A stretch of DNA of 64,000 nucleotides from Pyxidicoccus caerfyrddinensis (GTDB taxonomy: Bacteria > Myxococcota > Myxococcia > Myxococcales > Myxococcaceae): NCBI RefSeq assembly GCF_010894405.1, contig NZ_JAAIYA010000012.1:321444-385443 (forward strand), written 5' to 3'. The first letter of the stretch is position 1. Each line of letters opens with the position of its first letter. The position numbers and the translations under genes were made by a program. Below the pieces are notes generated by a model that worked only from the letters and a program-made list of their open reading frames with translations, was not told the DNA's origin and ran no database searches. Below, one piece after another: positions 34,712 to 46,674 of this stretch.

Positions 34712-36529
34712 TCACCGGGCGCTGAAGCGCCGCCGCTTCAGCGTCCACAGGAGCGTGCCCAGGCCCGCCGCCAGGGCTGCTCCGGGATTGCCGGCCTCAC
34801 AGCCGCACGCGCCAGTTCCGTCCGACGAGCCCGGCCCGACCTCCGAGGGGTCGGGGGGCAGGGCATGGACGAGCTGCACCGCCCGCTCGATGAGCCGGGC
34901 CCGTGCGTTCTCGAAGGCCACGGGGTCCAGCGACACCTGGTTGGGCGAGGGGACGAGCTCGAGGGCAACCTGCTCGGCGAACGCGGGGTCGCCGCCGTTC
35001 GCGACGAGCATGAGCCACTCGTAGTCCTGCACGCCGGCGCGAAGCAGCTTGAGGCGGAGGCTCGGGAGCGGCACGTCCGTGCGGCCGCCAATCCTCGCCG
35101 GCGTGCCCGGGTAGAAGAGCGTCCCGTCGCCATTGCCGCCGTAGAAGAACTGGTTCGTCCACGCCGTCGCCAGGCGCGCTCCGGTGTCGTAGTACGTCTC
35201 GCCCGAGGCGCGCAGGAGGAACACCAGCCACGGCATGGCGCGGTTGAGGTTGGCCGGGGAGTCCACCGTGTACGCCGGCCAGCGCTGCCCGGCGGGCAGG
35301 ATTCCGGTACAGCCGTGGCTGGTGCAGCTCTGATACAGCCAGAGCGACGTGCCGGGCCGCGCGAGGAAGGCGTCGTAGTCCGCCCGTGACGCGTCCGCGT
35401 CGAACAGGACTCCCGCCGGAGTGATGCGCTGGATGAGGACCGACATGCGGCTGATGAGCCCGTCCACCCCATGGGTGCGCGCCGCCGGCAGCGTGGTGGT
35501 CACCATTCGGAGCAACTCCGGCGCGGCGTGCTCGATCGCGGTGGCTCGTGCGCGGACCTCGTCGAACGAGCTGAAGAGTGGGGGCTCGTCCCCGGTGTAG
35601 TCGTACGCGCGCCCGAGCCAGCCACGGGCGGAGAAGTGGGCCACGAAGGAGGAGAGGGCCTGTGGCTCCAGGGGCCCCAGGTACCGGACGCTCGTCATCC
35701 TCGCGCCGCGCAGTCGGGTGGGCGCGGTGCCGTCCAGCAGGGGCGCATACGCCGCGTCGAACTGCTCCCAGGGCCCCACTTCCGGCTGGAGGACCAGCAC
35801 GTTGGAGAGCGTGAAGCGGTGGTCGAGCGCCAGCCGGGCGTATCGCTCGAGCAACTCCAAGCGCACGGTGTCACCTCCGCAGTCCTTTCGCCCGGTGTGC
35901 GCCTCGCAGACCTGGTCCGACCCGAGGCCGAAGGACGTGGGATAGGACGGCGTGCTCGGGAGGGTGAAGTCGACGACGTTGAGCGTCACGGGGACGGAGG
36001 CGGTGAAGCCTCCCCGGGCCTGGACTTCCACCGAGCCCTCGTAGCGCCCGGAGGGTGCGTCCTCCGGCACGAGCACGTCCACCCAGAGGGCCCGGGCCTC
36101 GTTCGGGGGGACGTCGAAGGGAAAGGCGTTGCGTGGCTCTCCGGCGACCTCGTCCACCGCGGGGATGAGCGCATCCGGCCACCGGCCCGGTGCGATGGCG
36201 ACATCCGAGGGGATGGCGATGTCCAGGAAGTCCTGCCGGTACAGCGTGAGCTGGCGGACCCCGATGAACGTGGGCCCCACGAGTGCCTCGAACCGGGCCG
36301 TCACTTCCGCCGCACCGGTGTCTCCGCCGTGAATCACCACCTGGAAGCCCAGGGCCTCGTTGCGCGCGCCGAGCAGCTCCACGGGGGCCGCCGCGCGAGG
36401 CTGCGTTTCCGGGTGCACCTTGAGCATGAGGCTCTCGCCGTACACCTGGGGGCCGGCGAGCGCGGACAGGCCCGCCAGCGCCAGGCCCAGCGCCAGCACT
36501 CCCGGCCATGTCCGCCCGTGTGTTCGCAA
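34712..36529 (-). CDS. Secreted DUF4091-like protein with MYXO-CTERM sorting tail
   Basis: 605 residues. A signal peptide (GVLALGLALAGLSALAGPQ) leads into a beta-sandwich N-terminal part and a TIM-barrel-like region. The arrangement (LWVDVLVPEDAPSGRYEGSVEV, VRYLGPLEPQAL, RAYDYTGDEPP, AGVQDYEWLML) matches DUF4091, a group related to glycoside hydrolases. The C terminus is a MYXO-CTERM tail: Gly-Ala-Cys-Gly-Cys, a hydrophobic segment and Lys-Arg-Arg-Arg, the signal for myxobacterial surface anchoring. It uses a TTG start, supported by AGGAG six bases upstream. That site overlaps a perfect palindrome. Confidence 0.8.
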   Translation of the reverse strand: MRTHGRTWPGVLALGLALAGLSALAGPQVYGESLMLKVHPETQPRAAAPVELLGARNEALGFQVVIHGGDTGAAEVTARFEALVGPTFIGVRQLTLYRQDFLDIAIPSDVAIAPGRWPDALIPAVDEVAGEPRNAFPFDVPPNEARALWVDVLVPEDAPSGRYEGSVEVQARGGFTASVPVTLNVVDFTLPSTPSYPTSFGLGSDQVCEAHTGRKDCGGDTVRLELLERYARLALDHRFTLSNVLVLQPEVGPWEQFDAAYAPLLDGTAPTRLRGARMTSVRYLGPLEPQALSSFVAHFSARGWLGRAYDYTGDEPPLFSSFDEVRARATAIEHAAPELLRMVTTTLPAARTHGVDGLISRMSVLIQRITPAGVLFDADASRADYDAFLARPGTSLWLYQSCTSHGCTGILPAGQRWPAYTVDSPANLNRAMPWLVFLLRASGETYYDTGARLATAWTNQFFYGGNGDGTLFYPGTPARIGGRTDVPLPSLRLKLLRAGVQDYEWLMLVANGGDPAFAEQVALELVPSPNQVSLDPVAFENARARLIERAVQLVHALPPDPSEVGPGSSDGTGACGCEAGNPGAALAAGLGTLLWTLKRRRFSAR

Positions 36530-36537
36530 GGCCCGCT

Positions 36538-36555
36538 CCTGTCACCGGTGACAGG
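36538..36555 (-). promoter_or_regulatory. Perfect 18-base palindrome overlapping the ribosome-binding site
   Basis: CCTGTCACCGGTGACAGG is its own reverse complement. On the minus strand its last bases merge into the AGGAG site that serves the TTG start at 36529. It could be a dimeric repressor operator, or in RNA a seven-pair hairpin hiding part of the ribosome-binding site. Confidence 0.5.
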
Positions 36556-36718
36556 GAAGGAGATGGGGCGCAGCGCGCCGGGCTCCCACCTGTCCTCCGG
36601 GGCAGCGGCCTGGCGCTGTAGGAGGGCGGACGCAGGTGATGCGTGATGCGTCCACGGAAGGACGCGGTGCTGCGCTCCGGGACATGCTTCGCGGCGTCGA
36701 GGTGTGCGCGGGCTCAGC

Positions 36719-37048
36719 TCACTCGACGCCACCGCGCATGCTGTCTCCGCCCGTGTACGAGCTGCCACCCGTCGCCGCGCCGCCGCCCATGATGGTGCCA
36801 CCCGCGCCCGAGCCATGCGTGCCGGACCCATGAGCACCGAGGGAACCGGCCGTGCCCGAGCCGCCCCTTCGCTTGTCACTCGCGCCGGAGCCAGGCTCCG
36901 CGTTCGCGGTGGCGCCGCCGCTTCCCGGAGCCGTGGCGCGCGTGCTGCCCGTCTCCTGGGCCCTTTCCTTCACGCATCCACCGCCCGCGAGCGAGACGGA
37001 CACCAGGGCTCCCACCATCACCGCACCCCGGAGGTTCTTCATCGTCAT
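36719..37048 (-). CDS. Small Gly/Ser-rich lipoprotein
   Basis: 109 residues. An N-terminal hydrophobic segment ends in SLAGGGCVKE, a probable but imperfect lipobox. The rest is low-complexity Gly, Ser, Thr and Ala (GSGTHGSGAGG, GGGAATGGSSYTGG) and is likely disordered. A GGGAGG site nine bases before the ATG supports translation. Function unknown. It lies between the DUF4091-like gene and another small lipoprotein on the same strand. Confidence 0.6.
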   Translation of the reverse strand: MTMKNLRGAVMVGALVSVSLAGGGCVKERAQETGSTRATAPGSGGATANAEPGSGASDKRRGGSGTAGSLGAHGSGTHGSGAGGTIMGGGAATGGSSYTGGDSMRGGVE

Positions 37049-37205
37049 GCCGGTCCGCCTCCCGACCCGACGCGGGTCCGCGCAACGGTGGGCAGGCCTA
37101 CCCGGGGCGGGTATCGCTCCCGGGTTCGGGCTTCCCTTCGCGCGCTGACAGAACCCGTGACGGAGGGGCAGTAAGCTCCGTCCGCTTCACGACCCGGAGC
37201 TGCCG

Positions 37206-37469
37206 CTACTGCTCACAGCGACCCGGGCAGGGGCAGGTGATGCACGTTTGTTTCTCGCAGTGTCCCTCGGAACAGTCCGAGTCGCGCTCGCACCCGGCGA
37301 TGCAGTGCGCGTCTTCGTTCGCACAGCCCAGGCACGCGAAGTCAATGGCGCATTGTGCACTGGACTGACAGACGGCCCCCTCGGGGACGCTGGAGTTGTC
37401 GCGGGTCCGGGAACCGCCACAGCCGGCAAGCAGTCCCACGGAGAGCGTGACGAGCATGAGCATTCGCAT
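37206..37469 (-). CDS. Small cysteine-rich lipoprotein
   Basis: 87 residues from the ATG at 37469. It has a good lipobox (VGLLAGCGG). The mature part has 15 cysteines in about 68 residues, counting the lipidated one, in pairs such as CQSSAQC, CLGC, CIAGC and CSEGHC, and the end CITCPCPGRC. This suggests several disulfides or metal binding outside the membrane. The spacing (Cys-x-x-Asp-x-x-Cys) resembles the Cys-rich stalk repeats seen in many myxobacterial lipoproteins. No name can be given. Confidence 0.6.
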   Translation of the reverse strand: MRMLMLVTLSVGLLAGCGGSRTRDNSSVPEGAVCQSSAQCAIDFACLGCANEDAHCIAGCERDSDCSEGHCEKQTCITCPCPGRCEQ

Positions 37470-37636
37470 GGGCCCATCATGCTTCATGTCGCATGCCACC
37501 GGCTGCCCCGAGCGCGGGCCCGCCCGGCCGCATCCGGGAAACTGACACCCGCAGCCGGAAGGCTCAGATATTCGAGGGCCGCGCTGCTAGGTTTTGGACC
37601 CGAGTCCCCGACAGCGGGGAAGGGGAGGGTTCAGTC

Positions 37637-38578
37637 ATGCCGACGCGCGAGGAGCGAATCTCAGGTGGGGTGTACGGGCTGCTGATTGGGGACGCGCTCG
37701 GGGTGCCCTACGAGTTCCATTCGCCGCAGCAGCTTCCCCCCGCCGAGGCCATCGACTTCGAGCCGCCCGCCGGCTTCCAGCGCGCGCATGACGGGGTGCC
37801 GCCGGGTACCTGGTCCGATGACGGGGCGCATGCGCTGTGCCTGCTGGACTCGCTGCTGTACCACGGCCACCTGGACCTGGAGGACCTCGGGCGGCGGTTG
37901 GTGAACTGGTACGAGTGGGGCTACCTCGCCGTGGACGGCAAGGTGTTCGACGTGGGCATCCAGACGGGCAATGCGCTGGCGCACTTCCGCGCCGGAACGC
38001 CCGCGCTGATGTCCGGCCCGAAGGGGGAGCGGGACAACGGCAATGGCTCGCTGATGCGCGTGTTGCCGATGGCGCTCTGGCATCAGGGCGATGACGCGAA
38101 GCTCGCCTCGGATGCGATGGCGCAGTCACGGGTGACGCATGGGCACATGCGCTCGCAGGCGTGCTGCGCGGTGTATTGCCTGTGGGCCCGCCGCATCCTG
38201 GAAGGCGCCGCGGACCCGTGGGCGGACGCGCTGGCCACCTTCCGTGAGTTGTATCCGGAGGGCTTCGAGGCCCGCACGGAGCTGGACACGTACATCGCGC
38301 GGCCGGATGCGGAGGACTCGCCGGGCAATGGCACCGGGTACGTGGTGGACTGCCTGCGCTCGGCGCGGCAGTGCGTGGCGGCGGGGCGCGACTACGAGGG
38401 CGTGGTGAAGGCGGCCATCCGGCTGGGGCACGACACGGACACCACGGCGGCGGTGGCCGGCGGAATCGCCGGGCTCATCCACGGCGTGCAGGGGATTCCG
38501 GAGCGGTGGCGCTCGGCGCTGCGTGGGCAGGAACTGGTCGAGCCGCTGATGAAGAAGCTGCTCGCCTCCGCGCGATAG
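37637..38578 (+). CDS. ADP-ribosylglycohydrolase (DraG/ARH family)
   Basis: 313 residues from an ATG with a GGAGG site nine bases upstream. Family motifs are GLLIGDALGVPYEF near the N terminus, GTWSDDGAHAL (usually TDDT; here Ser-Asp-Asp-Gly), RDNGNGSLMRVLP and the second magnesium-binding box GHDTDTTAAVAGGIAGL. These enzymes remove ADP-ribose from proteins or related molecules using two magnesium ions. The three key C-terminal acidic residues are kept. The Thr-to-Gly change beside the first pair may affect metal binding. No ADP-ribosyltransferase lies next to it. Confidence 0.85.
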   Translation: MPTREERISGGVYGLLIGDALGVPYEFHSPQQLPPAEAIDFEPPAGFQRAHDGVPPGTWSDDGAHALCLLDSLLYHGHLDLEDLGRRLVNWYEWGYLAVDGKVFDVGIQTGNALAHFRAGTPALMSGPKGERDNGNGSLMRVLPMALWHQGDDAKLASDAMAQSRVTHGHMRSQACCAVYCLWARRILEGAADPWADALATFRELYPEGFEARTELDTYIARPDAEDSPGNGTGYVVDCLRSARQCVAAGRDYEGVVKAAIRLGHDTDTTAAVAGGIAGLIHGVQGIPERWRSALRGQELVEPLMKKLLASAR

Positions 38579-38668
38579 ACGTCCAGCACGTCCCCCGGCA
38601 TCGCCGCGCTCGCGCCCCACGCGCCGTGCTCACCGTTGATGAGCGTGAGCACTTCGTGCGCCTGGCTT

Positions 38669-39097
38669 TCAGTTCCGGAAGGCTTCGCGCACTCCGTCGC
38701 GGCGCAGCGTGAAGAGCATCCACACCGCCACCGGCACACTGATGAAGCACGCCGGCAGCGAGGGGAAGAGGGCGGTGATGGCGCCCAGGGTGGCCAGGCC
38801 GTAGCCCTTGAGCTGCATCGCGCTCAGCGCCGCCCAGACGGCGAGCGTGCCGCACAGGATGGCCGCCGTCACCGAGAGCACGAAGTACCACGACAGCTCG
38901 AAGACGCCGCCGGCCTGCGCCGCCTCGGCGGGCGCGAAGGGCGAGGGAATCTTGAAGATGAACAGCACCACCTGCAGCACGTTGAACAGGATGGACAGCG
39001 AGCCCGCGCACAAGAGGAAGAACGCGGGCGGCCGGATGATGTTCAGGATCTTGATGCGGGGGTCATCGGGGGGGAGCTGGATTCCAGGGCCACTCAT
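38669..39097 (-). CDS. Integral membrane protein, unknown function
   Basis: 142 residues with four hydrophobic segments (PAFFLLCAGSLSILFNVLQVVLFIF, SWYFVLSVTAAILCGTLAVWAAL, YGLATLGAITALFPSLPACF, ISVPVAVWMLFTL). It begins on the ATG overlapping the metF stop (ATGA), so the two are translationally coupled. No domain is recognised. Members of this type are common in myxobacteria. Confidence 0.7.
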   Translation of the reverse strand: MSGPGIQLPPDDPRIKILNIIRPPAFFLLCAGSLSILFNVLQVVLFIFKIPSPFAPAEAAQAGGVFELSWYFVLSVTAAILCGTLAVWAALSAMQLKGYGLATLGAITALFPSLPACFISVPVAVWMLFTLRRDGVREAFRN

Positions 39098-39966
39098 GAA
39101 CGGGCTCTCAGGGCGCTCACAATCATCCGCGTCGCCGGGGACTTGTTGAGCGTGTAGAAGTGGATGCCGGGCACGCCGCGCGCGAGCAATTCCATGCACT
39201 GCACCGTCGCGTGCGCCACGCCGAGCTGCACCAGCGCGTCCGGCTGGTCCTTCACCCGCTCCAACTGCAGCGCCAGCCGCATGGGCACGGTGGCTCCGCA
39301 CATCCGCGTGAAGCGCTGGAGCTGCTCGTAGTTCGTGATGGGCATGATGCCGGGGACGATGGGGACGTTGATGCCCGCGCGCCGTGCCCGCTCCACGAAG
39401 TCGAAGAAGAAGGCGTTGTCGAAGAAGAGCTGCGTCACCACGAAGTCCAGCCCCGCGTCGACCTTCTCCTTCAGATGACGCAGGTCGTCGTCACGGGACA
39501 CCGTCTCGACGTGGCCCTCCGGATAACACGCGCCTCCGAGGCAGAAGTTGAAATCCTCTTCTCGGATGAATCGCACCAGCTCCGAGGCGAACTGGAACCC
39601 GCCCGCGGGCGGCACGAAGGTCTTCTCGCCCTGCGGCGGGTCTCCGCGCAGCACCAGCAGGTTGTCCAGCTTCGCCTCCGCCAGCCGCTTGAGCAGCTCG
39701 CGCAACTCATCCCGCGTGTGGCCCACGCACGTCAGGTGCGCCATGGCCTCGATGCCCGTCTCCTTCTTGATGCGGGTGACGAGCTCCACCGTCCTGTCCC
39801 GCGTACTCCCGCCCGCTCCGTAGGTCACCGACACGAAGCCGGGCTGAAGGGGCGCCAGGTCCTCGAGCGCCTTGAGGAGGTTGGCCACGCCCTCGTCCGT
39901 CTTCGGTGGGAAGAACTCGAAGGAGAAGCAGGGGTTGGATGGATTCAACCGATTACGAATCTTCAT
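39094..39966 (-). CDS. metF: 5,10-methylenetetrahydrofolate reductase
   Basis: 290 residues. MetF makes 5-methyltetrahydrofolate for methionine synthesis, using FAD. Seen: FSFEFFPPKTDEGVANLL at the N terminus, VSVTYGAGGSTRDRTVE, HLTCVGHTRDEL, NLLVLRGDPPQGE, GGACYPEGH and VTQLFFDNAFFFDFVERARRAGI, then PIVPGIMPITNYEQLQRF. It is divergent from gcvT across 96 bases, so both feed and drain the methylene-THF pool from one control region. Confidence 0.95.
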   Translation of the reverse strand: MKIRNRLNPSNPCFSFEFFPPKTDEGVANLLKALEDLAPLQPGFVSVTYGAGGSTRDRTVELVTRIKKETGIEAMAHLTCVGHTRDELRELLKRLAEAKLDNLLVLRGDPPQGEKTFVPPAGGFQFASELVRFIREEDFNFCLGGACYPEGHVETVSRDDDLRHLKEKVDAGLDFVVTQLFFDNAFFFDFVERARRAGINVPIVPGIMPITNYEQLQRFTRMCGATVPMRLALQLERVKDQPDALVQLGVAHATVQCMELLARGVPGIHFYTLNKSPATRMIVSALRARS

Positions 39967-39998
39967 GTCGCCCCCAGTGTAGACGTTCCCCGTCGGCC

Positions 39999-40026
39999 TT
40001 GATTGGCGAAGTCTCGCGGCTATAGT
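39999..40026 (+). promoter_or_regulatory. Promoter of the gcvTHP operon
   Basis: TTGATT (39999-40004), 16 bases, TATAGT (40021-40026), a near-consensus pair. It leaves a leader of about 30 bases before gcvT, too short for a glycine riboswitch, and none is seen. Confidence 0.65.
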
Positions 40027-40062
40027 CCGCGCCGTTTTCCACACCCCCTCCAGGAGAGATTG

Positions 40063-41145
<1,083 letters not shown>

Positions 41146-41175
41146 AACCTCCAGCCCCATTTGAGGAGCAACGAC

Positions 41176-41565
41176 ATGGCCGATACGATTCCCGGCGACC
41201 TGAAGTACACCAAGGAGCACGAGTGGGCCCGCGTCCAGGGCAAGGTGGTGGTGGTGGGTGTCACCGCGCACGCCCAGGAGGCGCTGGGTGACGTGGTGTA
41301 CGTGGAGCTGCCCAAGCTGGGCGCCACCATCACCGAGGGCAAGCAGTTCGGCGTCATCGAGTCCACCAAGGCGGTGTCGGAGCTGTACTCGCCGGTGACG
41401 GGCACGGTGGTGAAGGTGAACGACGCCCTGGCGGACAACCCCTCCACCGTGAACACGGACCCCTATGGGGCGGGCTGGATTGTCGAGGTCGAGCTGTCGG
41501 ACCCCAAGCAGGTGGACGCGCTCATGGACGCCACCGCGTACGGCAACCTGCTCAAGAGCGCGTAG
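41176..41565 (+). CDS. gcvH: Glycine cleavage system H protein
   Basis: 129 residues. GcvH carries the aminomethyl group on a lipoyl arm between the P, T and L proteins. The lipoylated lysine is Lys65 in GVIESTKAVSEL. YTKEHEWARVQG, the AQEALGDVVYVELP turn and PYGAGWIVEVELSD are typical. A GAGGAG site precedes the ATG, which is 30 bases after gcvT. Confidence 0.97.
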   Translation: MADTIPGDLKYTKEHEWARVQGKVVVVGVTAHAQEALGDVVYVELPKLGATITEGKQFGVIESTKAVSELYSPVTGTVVKVNDALADNPSTVNTDPYGAGWIVEVELSDPKQVDALMDATAYGNLLKSA

Positions 41566-41644
41566 CACGGAAACGCCGCCCCTTCGCTGTTAGTGACGGT
41601 CCTCGATTTTTTCGACTCACGACTCGCACGCGAGCCCGACTGCC

Positions 41645-44551
<2,907 letters not shown>

Positions 44552-44579
44552 CGCCTCGCACGGCGCCCCTGAAGTACCC

Positions 44580-44619
44580 GGGCCGTCTCCCCTTCGTGGG
44601 GAGGCGGCCCTCGTCTTTT
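44580..44619 (+). terminator. Intrinsic terminator of the gcv operon
   Basis: GGGCCGTCTCCCC (44580-44592) pairs with GGGGAGGCGGCCC (44598-44610) around TTCGT, followed by TCGTCTTTT. A 13-pair stem 28 bases past gcvP. Confidence 0.85.
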
Positions 44620-44677
44620 CCAGAGCGCTGTCAGGTCGCTGGCCTGCCTGCTTCGCGGCCGGGCCGTCAGTGGGTTG

Positions 44678-44697
44678 CCGTCACGCCCGGGTGACGG
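44678..44697. promoter_or_regulatory. Inverted repeat upstream of the KaiC-like gene
   Basis: CCGTCAC (44678-44684), six bases, GTGACGG (44691-44697). It lies about 75 bases before the GTG start, a usual place for an operator. The GTCAC/GTGAC half-sites also occur in the 36538-36555 palindrome. Confidence 0.4.
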
Positions 44698-44772
44698 GCG
44701 GCACCAGAGGGGTGCTCGCGCGAATGCTCATCGTCTGGTGGGTGACAGTGTGGGTGGACGAAGGAGCAACGT

Positions 44773-46287
44773 GTGGACCACAACCCTCCCCTCGCAGCGG
44801 AGGACACCCGGCTTTCGAGCAGCACTCCCTATCTGGACCAGATCCTCGACGGAGGCTGGCTGCGCGGAGGGCTCTACATCCTCACCGGGCCGCCGGGCAC
44901 CGGGAAGACGACGCTCGCCAACCAGATGTGCTTCAGGTTGGCGCAGAAGGGTGAGCCCGCCGTCTACGTGACGATGCTCGCCGAGACGCATGGGCGGATG
45001 GTGCTCCACCTGCGCTCACTGGAGTTCTTCGACGCGGAGATGGTGGGCACGCGCGTCCACTACCTCAGCGGCGTGGACGCGCTGAAGACGGGCGGCGCGC
45101 AGGGGCTGCTGGAGCTGCTCACCCAGGTGATGAGGGACAAGGCCGCGCGGCTGCTCGTCATCGACGGGTTCTCCGTGGTGCGCGAGCACATCCGCGCGCA
45201 CGTGGCGCTGCGCGAGTTCCTCCAGTCCCTGTCGTCGCGGGCCGGACTCATGGACTGCACCACCTTCCTCCTCAGCTCCGAGGAGGGGAAGGGGACGGAC
45301 GTCGAGCACGTCATGGCGGACGGCATCCTCTCCCTCACCACGGAGCGGGCGGGGCTGAAGGTCTCCCGCGCCCTGGAGGTGGTGAAGTTCCGGGGCAGCA
45401 ACAACCTGCCGGGCCGGCACGCGTACCGCATCAACGAGCATGGAGTCTCCGTCTTCCCCCGCTACGAGGCGCTCAACCCGAACAACCCCGAGAAGGTCGC
45501 CGACCCGGACCGGCGCTCGCGGTGGGGCATCCCCGGGCTGGATGCCATGTGCGGCGGAGGGCTCGTCACGCTGTCGTCCACGCTGGTGATGGGCAGCCCG
45601 GGCTGCGGCAAGACGCTGCTGGGGCTGCACTTCCTGGTGGAGGGCGCGCGGCGCGGCGAGACGGGCCTGTACTTCGGCTTCTCGGAGCGAAGCGGGCAGT
45701 TGCTGCGCAAGGCGGACTCGGTGGGGCTCCCGCTGCGGGCCCTGGTGGAGTCCGGCGCGCTGCGCCTGGAGACGCGCGCGCCGGTGGAGACGCTGCCGGA
45801 CGCCATGGCGCAGGAGCTCCTCGAAATGGTGGACACGCACCACTACCGGCGCATCTTCCTGGACGGCCTGGAGCCCTTCGCCCGCGAGTCCATGGACCCG
45901 GAGCGCGCCCCGCGCTTCATGGCCGCGCTCCTCAATTCCCTGCGCGACAGGGAGGTCACCGTGCTGCTGACCCAGCACCCCGATGAGCTGTTCGGGCCCG
46001 AGCTGCACTCGCCCATGCGCGGCGTGGAGTCCCTCTGCGACAACATCCTGTTCCTGCGCCTGTTCGAGGTGGAGGACTGTCTGCACCGGCGCATCTCGGT
46101 GCTGAAGATGCGCGACAGCGACAATGACCCGCGCCTGCGCGAGCTGGCCATCTCCTCGCGGGGCGTGGAGGTGCGAGAACCGGACAGCCCGCCGGACCCC
46201 CAGGGGCCGGACCGGACCCGCGGCTCACGCCGTCCGTCGGCGAAGAAGAAGGTCTCCAGTCGCTCCCGAGGGAGGAAGCAGCGATGA
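44773..46287 (+). CDS. KaiC-like double-domain ATPase
   Basis: 504 residues from a GTG. Two RecA-type KaiC domains: the first P-loop is GPPGTGKT at 39-46, the second GSPGCGKT at 274-281. KaiC of cyanobacteria has paired catalytic Glu residues after each strand 2; here each domain keeps only one (TMLAETHG and GFSERSGQ). At the place of KaiC's phosphorylated Ser431-Thr432 this protein reads Glu419-Ser420 (MRGVESLCDN), by eye alignment. VLKMRDSDND matches KaiC's VFKMRGS. The C terminus is a basic Ser/Arg/Lys tail. No kaiA or kaiB is nearby. The stop overlaps the next ATG, so a receiver protein is its likely partner. Confidence 0.88.
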   Translation: MDHNPPLAAEDTRLSSSTPYLDQILDGGWLRGGLYILTGPPGTGKTTLANQMCFRLAQKGEPAVYVTMLAETHGRMVLHLRSLEFFDAEMVGTRVHYLSGVDALKTGGAQGLLELLTQVMRDKAARLLVIDGFSVVREHIRAHVALREFLQSLSSRAGLMDCTTFLLSSEEGKGTDVEHVMADGILSLTTERAGLKVSRALEVVKFRGSNNLPGRHAYRINEHGVSVFPRYEALNPNNPEKVADPDRRSRWGIPGLDAMCGGGLVTLSSTLVMGSPGCGKTLLGLHFLVEGARRGETGLYFGFSERSGQLLRKADSVGLPLRALVESGALRLETRAPVETLPDAMAQELLEMVDTHHYRRIFLDGLEPFARESMDPERAPRFMAALLNSLRDREVTVLLTQHPDELFGPELHSPMRGVESLCDNILFLRLFEVEDCLHRRISVLKMRDSDNDPRLRELAISSRGVEVREPDSPPDPQGPDRTRGSRRPSAKKKVSSRSRGRKQR

Positions 46288-46661
46288 GCCGCATCCTCGT
46301 CGTGGAGGACGAAGACATCCTCGCGGCCACCCTGTGCGAGGTGCTGGAGGACGAGGGCTACGAGGCCCTGTACGCCCGCAACGGCCAGGACGCGCTGCGG
46401 CTGCTGGCGGAGAAGAGCCCGGACCTCGTGCTCCTGGACATGATGATGCCGCTGATGGACGGCACTGCCTTCCTCACGGCCAAGGCCCTGGACGCGACGA
46501 TTCAACACGTCCCGGTGGTGGTGATGACCTCCGCCTCGCGCTCGGTACTCCAGGGACACGGCGTGGCGGGCTTCCTCGCCAAGCCCTTCAAGCTGGACAC
46601 GCTGCTCGACGTCGTCTCCGGCGCGCTCGACAAGGACGTGGCGCGAGGAAGGGGAGGGTGA
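46284..46661 (+). CDS. Single-domain response regulator (CheY-like receiver)
   Basis: 125 residues, a stand-alone receiver. The acidic pocket is in ILVVEDEDILAA, the phosphorylated aspartate is Asp52 (DLVLLDMMMPLMDG), the Thr/Ser switch is in VVVMTSASR and the lysine in GFLAKPFKLD. There is no output domain. It overlaps the KaiC-like gene by four bases (ATGA), so the two proteins are made together and probably interact. A histidine kinase is not encoded in the window. Confidence 0.93.
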   Translation: MSRILVVEDEDILAATLCEVLEDEGYEALYARNGQDALRLLAEKSPDLVLLDMMMPLMDGTAFLTAKALDATIQHVPVVVMTSASRSVLQGHGVAGFLAKPFKLDTLLDVVSGALDKDVARGRGG

Positions 46662-46674
46662 GGTCCGGACAGCG

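Noticed and set aside
36636..36833. Small plus-strand frame of 65 codons
   Set aside because: Antisense to the Gly/Ser-rich lipoprotein and its upstream region, Pro-rich from composition, and without a ribosome-binding site.
39967..40062. Glycine riboswitch in front of gcvT
   Set aside because: The region is short, starts at a strong promoter box, and leaves only about 30 bases of leader with no paired glycine aptamers.
44773..46661. A complete cyanobacterial-type KaiABC clock
   Set aside because: No kaiA- or kaiB-like gene is seen within several kilobases, and the catalytic residues differ.
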